Shown piece by piece: positions 6,200-9,176 of a DNA stretch of 9,176 nt. The notes below the pieces were generated by a model. The model had not been told where the DNA came from and did no database searches. It saw only the letters and a program-made list of their open reading frames with translations. The position numbers were made by a program, and so were the translations under genes. Position 1 is the stretch's first letter; the number at the start of each line of letters is the position of its first letter. The stretch is from Bacillota bacterium (GTDB lineage: Bacteria > Bacillota > Bacilli > Alicyclobacillales > SLC66), in assembly GCA_021846145.1 (NCBI GenBank), contig JAJZCJ010000118.1:1-9176 (forward strand), read 5' to 3'.

Positions 6200-6262
6200 T
6201 GTCAACTTGAAACCGTTTGCATTTTTTTATTATCTCAAAATGAGCCCCGCCCCGCAAGTTTT

Positions 6263-6289
6263 AAAAAGCAGCTGCAAGGTTGCAGCTGC
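6263..6289 (-). terminator. Intrinsic terminator after sigA
   Basis: GCAGCTGCAA and TTGCAGCTGC (6268-6277 and 6280-6289) form a perfect 10-bp stem (about 9 bp with a 4-nt loop in practice). On the minus strand TTTTT follows directly. It lies 10 nt after the sigA stop, so dnaG-sigA transcripts should end, at least partly, before the acyl-CoA dehydrogenase gene. Confidence 0.85.
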
Positions 6290-6299
6290 AGGTAATTCC

Positions 6300-7466
6300 C
6301 TATTCCAGAAAATCTTTAAGTCGTTTACTCCGGCTAGGATGACGCAATTTGCGCAGTGCTTTCGCCTCGATTTGACGAATGCGTTCCCGCGTCACACCAA
6401 AAACCTTGCCCACTTCTTCGAGCGTTCTTGTCCGGCCATCATCCAGTCCAAAGCGCAGCCTTAACACATTTTCTTCTCGCTCTGTAAGCGTATCAAGCAC
6501 ATCTTCCAACTGCTCTTTCAAAAGCTCATAAGCGGCTGCATCAGCAGGTGCCAGCGCATCTTCATCTGGAATAAAATCACCCAAGTGAGAATCATCTTCT
6601 TCTCCAATTGGCGTTTCAAGCGACACTGGTTCTTGAGCAATTTTTTGAATCTCGCGCACCTTTTCCGGACTCATATCCATTTCCTGAGCAATCTCTTCCG
6701 CGCTTGGTTCTCGCCCTAACTCTTGCAATAGCTGACGCGAGATGCGAATCAGTTTATTGATCGTTTCGACCATGTGCACAGGAATCCGAATCGTTCGCGC
6801 TTGATCAGCAATGGCTCTGGTTATCGCCTGACGAATCCACCAAGTCGCATACGTACTAAATTTATATCCTTTAAGATAATCAAATTTCTCCACTGCTTTG
6901 ATCAGTCCCATGTTGCCTTCCTGAATCAAATCAAGGAAAAGCATTCCTCTTCCCACATAACGTTTCGCAATGCTAACTACAAGGCGCAAGTTAGCTTCTG
7001 CCAAACGACGCTTTGCTTCCTCATCGCCTAGTTCGATACGCTTTGCGAGTTCAACCTCTTCATCTGCCGATAAAAGCGATACTCGCCCTATTTCCTTGAG
7101 ATACATCCGCACTGGATCATTGATTTTTATCCCTGGCGGAACACTAAGATCAGTCAAATCAAATTCTTCGGTCTGACGATTTTCATCTGTTATATCCCGT
7201 TCTTCTATTTCCTCGACCTCATTGTCCTCATCTATTTCATCGGTTTCGTTTAATATCTCAACCCCGTGGTCGCCAAGTTGATCCAGAAAATCCTCAAATT
7301 GATCACTTTCCAAATCAAATGAAGCCATTCGGGTCACAATTTCTTGGTAATTTAAAAACCCGCGTTTCTTCCCAGAGGAGAGAAGATGATCCTTTACATC
7401 CTCTATTGTTTCGCCTAACCGCGTCTCGTCTTGCCTTTCTTTATTCACCTTCCGCCCCCCTTTCAT
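6300..7466 (-). CDS. sigA: Primary RNA polymerase sigma factor SigA (RpoD)
   Basis: A 388-aa housekeeping sigma factor that directs RNA polymerase to -10/-35 promoters. Region 1.1 spans about residues 12-75, followed by an acidic linker (about 75-105). Region 1.2 is at 116-145 ([22 protein letters not shown]), region 2 at about 155-228 ([62 protein letters not shown]), region 3 at about 240-315, and region 4 at about 320-388 ([16 protein letters not shown], then the helix-turn-helix [20 protein letters not shown]). Length and motifs are those of Bacilli SigA. The ATG at 7466 overlaps the dnaG stop as ATGA. A GTG at 7448, with AAAGGGGGG 6 nt upstream, is a strong alternative start that shortens the product by six residues. 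A hairpin terminator follows the stop. Confidence 0.98.
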   Translation of the reverse strand: MKGGRKVNKERQDETRLGETIEDVKDHLLSSGKKRGFLNYQEIVTRMASFDLESDQFEDFLDQLGDHGVEILNETDEIDEDNEVEEIEERDITDENRQTEEFDLTDLSVPPGIKINDPVRMYLKEIGRVSLLSADEEVELAKRIELGDEEAKRRLAEANLRLVVSIAKRYVGRGMLFLDLIQEGNMGLIKAVEKFDYLKGYKFSTYATWWIRQAITRAIADQARTIRIPVHMVETINKLIRISRQLLQELGREPSAEEIAQEMDMSPEKVREIQKIAQEPVSLETPIGEEDDSHLGDFIPDEDALAPADAAAYELLKEQLEDVLDTLTEREENVLRLRFGLDDGRTRTLEEVGKVFGVTRERIRQIEAKALRKLRHPSRSKRLKDFLE

Positions 7467-9176
7467 TCCTGAAAAACCCCCAAACGTATCACGTGCCGTT
7501 GTGTCTCATTCAACTGTTTTCTAAGTTCCGTTAATTGATTGCCCAGATCACGCATTTTCTCCACATCTCCACGCTCGGTGGCTATTTTCAATTGTTCCAC
7601 CACCCCCTGCATGGCTTTCTCTATCCCATCACCCACCAAACACTGAATATAATCCTCGATTTTCTGTCGAGATTGGTCAGTATCCACACCCTCGTCACTA
7701 GCTTTTTGCAGCAATCCCGTTGCAAACCCAAGTAAATTTGGATCATCAAGAAAATTTAAAAAAAGTTCTGGATCTGACTTGTCATGGTCAATGTAAAACT
7801 GGTATAAATAGGCTTGTAAGGCGCTGTGTATAGGCTCAGAAAACTCACTATTTAGTTCCTGTTGCACTTGTTTTGCCACCCTTGCATCGAGTAACATGTA
7901 AGTAAGTAACTGTCTCTCAGAAATTATTTTTTTCCCTTCTAGAGGCGCGAGGGACTGGTTTTCAGTTACCAAGGGTATACGGCTCAAAGTATTCCACATT
8001 TTTCCGTTATTATCCGTATGCAATTTTCTTTGTTGTGCCTTTATATGCCTTGTTAAATCTTCTCGAAGTGCGGAAATCGGCATATTATATGTTTTGCTTA
8101 GCCATTCAAGTGCTGCTTCGCGTTCTATGGAACTCGACTCTTTTGCTACGACTTCAATTGCATCGCGAACATAATCAATTCTGCCGCGCCCCATGTGATC
8201 AGGATGCTGATGCGTGAGTTGCGACAGTTGATAGGCCAGTGCACGCTTTCCTTTTCCGACTATTCCTTGCCAAGCCTCGATACCATTTTCTCGTATCCAC
8301 TCATCAGGGTCTTTGCCGTTTGGAAGTTCTACCACGCGGGCATCCAATCCCACATCTCTCAATACCTCAAGTGAACGCATGGACGCCTTCTGACCCGCTG
8401 CATCGCCATCGTATAGCAGAATCACATCTTCTGCTACGCGTTGCAAAAGTCCCGCCTGTTCGGGCGTAAGAGCTGTCCCCAATCCGGCCACCACATTGGT
8501 AATTCCATACTGATGAAAAGCGATGACATCCATATAGCCTTCAAGCAGTATCACTTGACCCGTTTGACGAATTTTGTGCCGAGCCTTTGCTAGTCCATAC
8601 AAAATCCTACCCTTATGAAACAGTTCCGTGTCACTCGTATTAATGTACTTGGGTTGATCATTGCCCAGAGTTCTCGCACCAAATCCAATGGTTCGCCCTT
8701 GCAAATCCCATATTGGAAATATCACTCGATTCCGATATCGGTCTCTCAACTCGCCTGTACTACTTACTTGAGTAACTCCCGCCTGAATCAGATCATCAGT
8801 TGCAAACCCTCTTTTTCGAAGAAAATCAGTTAATAAGCGATCCTCCACCGGCGCATAGCCTAGCTGAAATTGTGCCAAGGTCTTTTTTGTCAATCCCCTG
8901 TGCAAAAAATAAGAAAGCCCTTGCATTCCTGCATTGTGATTCATTAAAATATGGTTGTAATACTTTGCAGCTAGTTCATGGATCGCCAACAAATTTTTGC
9001 GTCGGTTCTCTTCACCTGACTGCACTCCCTCATCGAACACTGGCATCTGCAAACCTGATTTGTCAGCCAACTTACTGATGGCCTGATAAAAGGTCAATTG
9101 TTCCATTTCCATGAGGAAAGTAATCACCGTACCACCTGCACCACAACCAAAACAATAATAAAACCCTTTGCTCGGC
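7463..9176 (-). CDS. dnaG: DNA primase DnaG, 5' end outside the window
   Basis: About 570 codons are present. The frame stays open to the window edge, where it reads [16 protein letters not shown] before VITFLMEME; this is the second half of the CHC2 zinc finger (CFGC), so roughly 45 N-terminal residues are missing. The GTG at 9127 is therefore an internal codon and not the start. Numbering from that codon: the polymerase core begins around 70 ([21 protein letters not shown]). The Toprim catalytic domain is around 190-270, with EGYMDVIAF at 196-204, [10 protein letters not shown] at 239-248, and [11 protein letters not shown] after it. The last part (about 400-554) is the helical helicase-binding domain. 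The enzyme makes RNA primers at the replication fork with DnaB-type helicase. It is co-directional and overlaps sigA by 4 nt, the classic macromolecular-synthesis order. Confidence 0.97.
   Translation of the reverse strand, partial: PSKGFYYCFGCGAGGTVITFLMEMEQLTFYQAISKLADKSGLQMPVFDEGVQSGEENRRKNLLAIHELAAKYYNHILMNHNAGMQGLSYFLHRGLTKKTLAQFQLGYAPVEDRLLTDFLRKRGFATDDLIQAGVTQVSSTGELRDRYRNRVIFPIWDLQGRTIGFGARTLGNDQPKYINTSDTELFHKGRILYGLAKARHKIRQTGQVILLEGYMDVIAFHQYGITNVVAGLGTALTPEQAGLLQRVAEDVILLYDGDAAGQKASMRSLEVLRDVGLDARVVELPNGKDPDEWIRENGIEAWQGIVGKGKRALAYQLSQLTHQHPDHMGRGRIDYVRDAIEVVAKESSSIEREAALEWLSKTYNMPISALREDLTRHIKAQQRKLHTDNNGKMWNTLSRIPLVTENQSLAPLEGKKIISERQLLTYMLLDARVAKQVQQELNSEFSEPIHSALQAYLYQFYIDHDKSDPELFLNFLDDPNLLGFATGLLQKASDEGVDTDQSRQKIEDYIQCLVGDGIEKAMQGVVEQLKIATERGDVEKMRDLGNQLTELRKQLNETQRHVIRLGVFQE

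Noticed and set aside
6180..6205. Perfect TTGACA at 6205-6200 as the -35 of the acyl-CoA dehydrogenase promoter
   Set aside because: Its spacing to TATATT would be 23 nt, too long for a SigA promoter, and no -10 box is found at 16-18 nt.
6150..6257. N-terminal extension of the acyl-CoA dehydrogenase reading frame to a TTG at 6257
   Set aside because: The 36 extra residues do not resemble the family, have no ribosome binding site, and overlap the -10/-35 boxes and the palindromic operator. The ATG at 6149 gives the standard N-terminus.
6241..6262. GCCCCGCCCCGC stretch upstream of the acyl-CoA dehydrogenase
   Set aside because: It is a short simple repeat between a terminator and a promoter, with no symmetry or known motif.
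5880..6464. A 194-codon plus-strand frame spanning the acyl-CoA dehydrogenase start and the sigA end
   Set aside because: It is antisense to two clear genes, crosses a terminator and operator, and its product has no recognisable domain.
9061..9127. GTG at 9127 as the start of dnaG
   Set aside because: The frame continues upstream to the window edge with CFGCGAGGT, the DnaG zinc-finger region, so this codon is internal.

Overview
This is a 9.2-kb piece of a low-to-mid-GC Firmicutes (class Bacilli) chromosome. Housekeeping content, strong AGGAG/GGAGG ribosome binding sites, SigA-type promoters, the dnaG-sigA-trmK order and an AlaR/AlaT-like pair all point that way. The RNase P RNA has the ancestral A-type layout rather than the Bacillus B-type. 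Together with the gene content this suggests an early-branching, Alicyclobacillaceae-like lineage, but that placement is inference and no species can be named.

Layout. Positions 1-2600 (minus strand) hold a tightly packed four-gene run, read from right to left: a flavin-reductase-like FMN protein, a soluble GAF-GGDEF diguanylate cyclase, an AlaR-type Lrp/AsnC regulator, and the first 26 codons of a class I/II aminotransferase (AlaT-like) cut by the window edge. A divergent intergenic region (2601-2731) separates this run from fabH (plus strand), with a SigA-like promoter on each side and a FapR-like half site in front of fabH. fabH ends at a strong hairpin terminator shared with the convergent rnpB gene (RNase P RNA, minus strand, about 3763-4167), which has its own promoter.

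Positions 4239-9176 (minus strand) hold the macromolecular-synthesis cluster: dnaG (5' end outside the window), sigA (overlapping dnaG by 4 nt and closed by a hairpin terminator), then an acyl-CoA dehydrogenase with its own promoter and a TetR-type palindromic operator, then trmK 12 nt further on.

How it works together. The right half couples replication priming, the housekeeping sigma factor and a tRNA methyltransferase, a known Bacilli arrangement. It is interrupted here by a lipid or branched-chain catabolic gene that appears to be separately regulated. The left run links a flavin protein, c-di-GMP synthesis and alanine-type transamination in one likely transcript. No mobile element, CRISPR array, phage gene or defence system was seen. 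The unusual points are regulatory and organisational: the acyl-CoA dehydrogenase insertion with its operator, the diguanylate cyclase in an amino-acid operon, repeats upstream of rnpB, and a lone fabH with a FapR-like site. I did not find a clearly new biological system.
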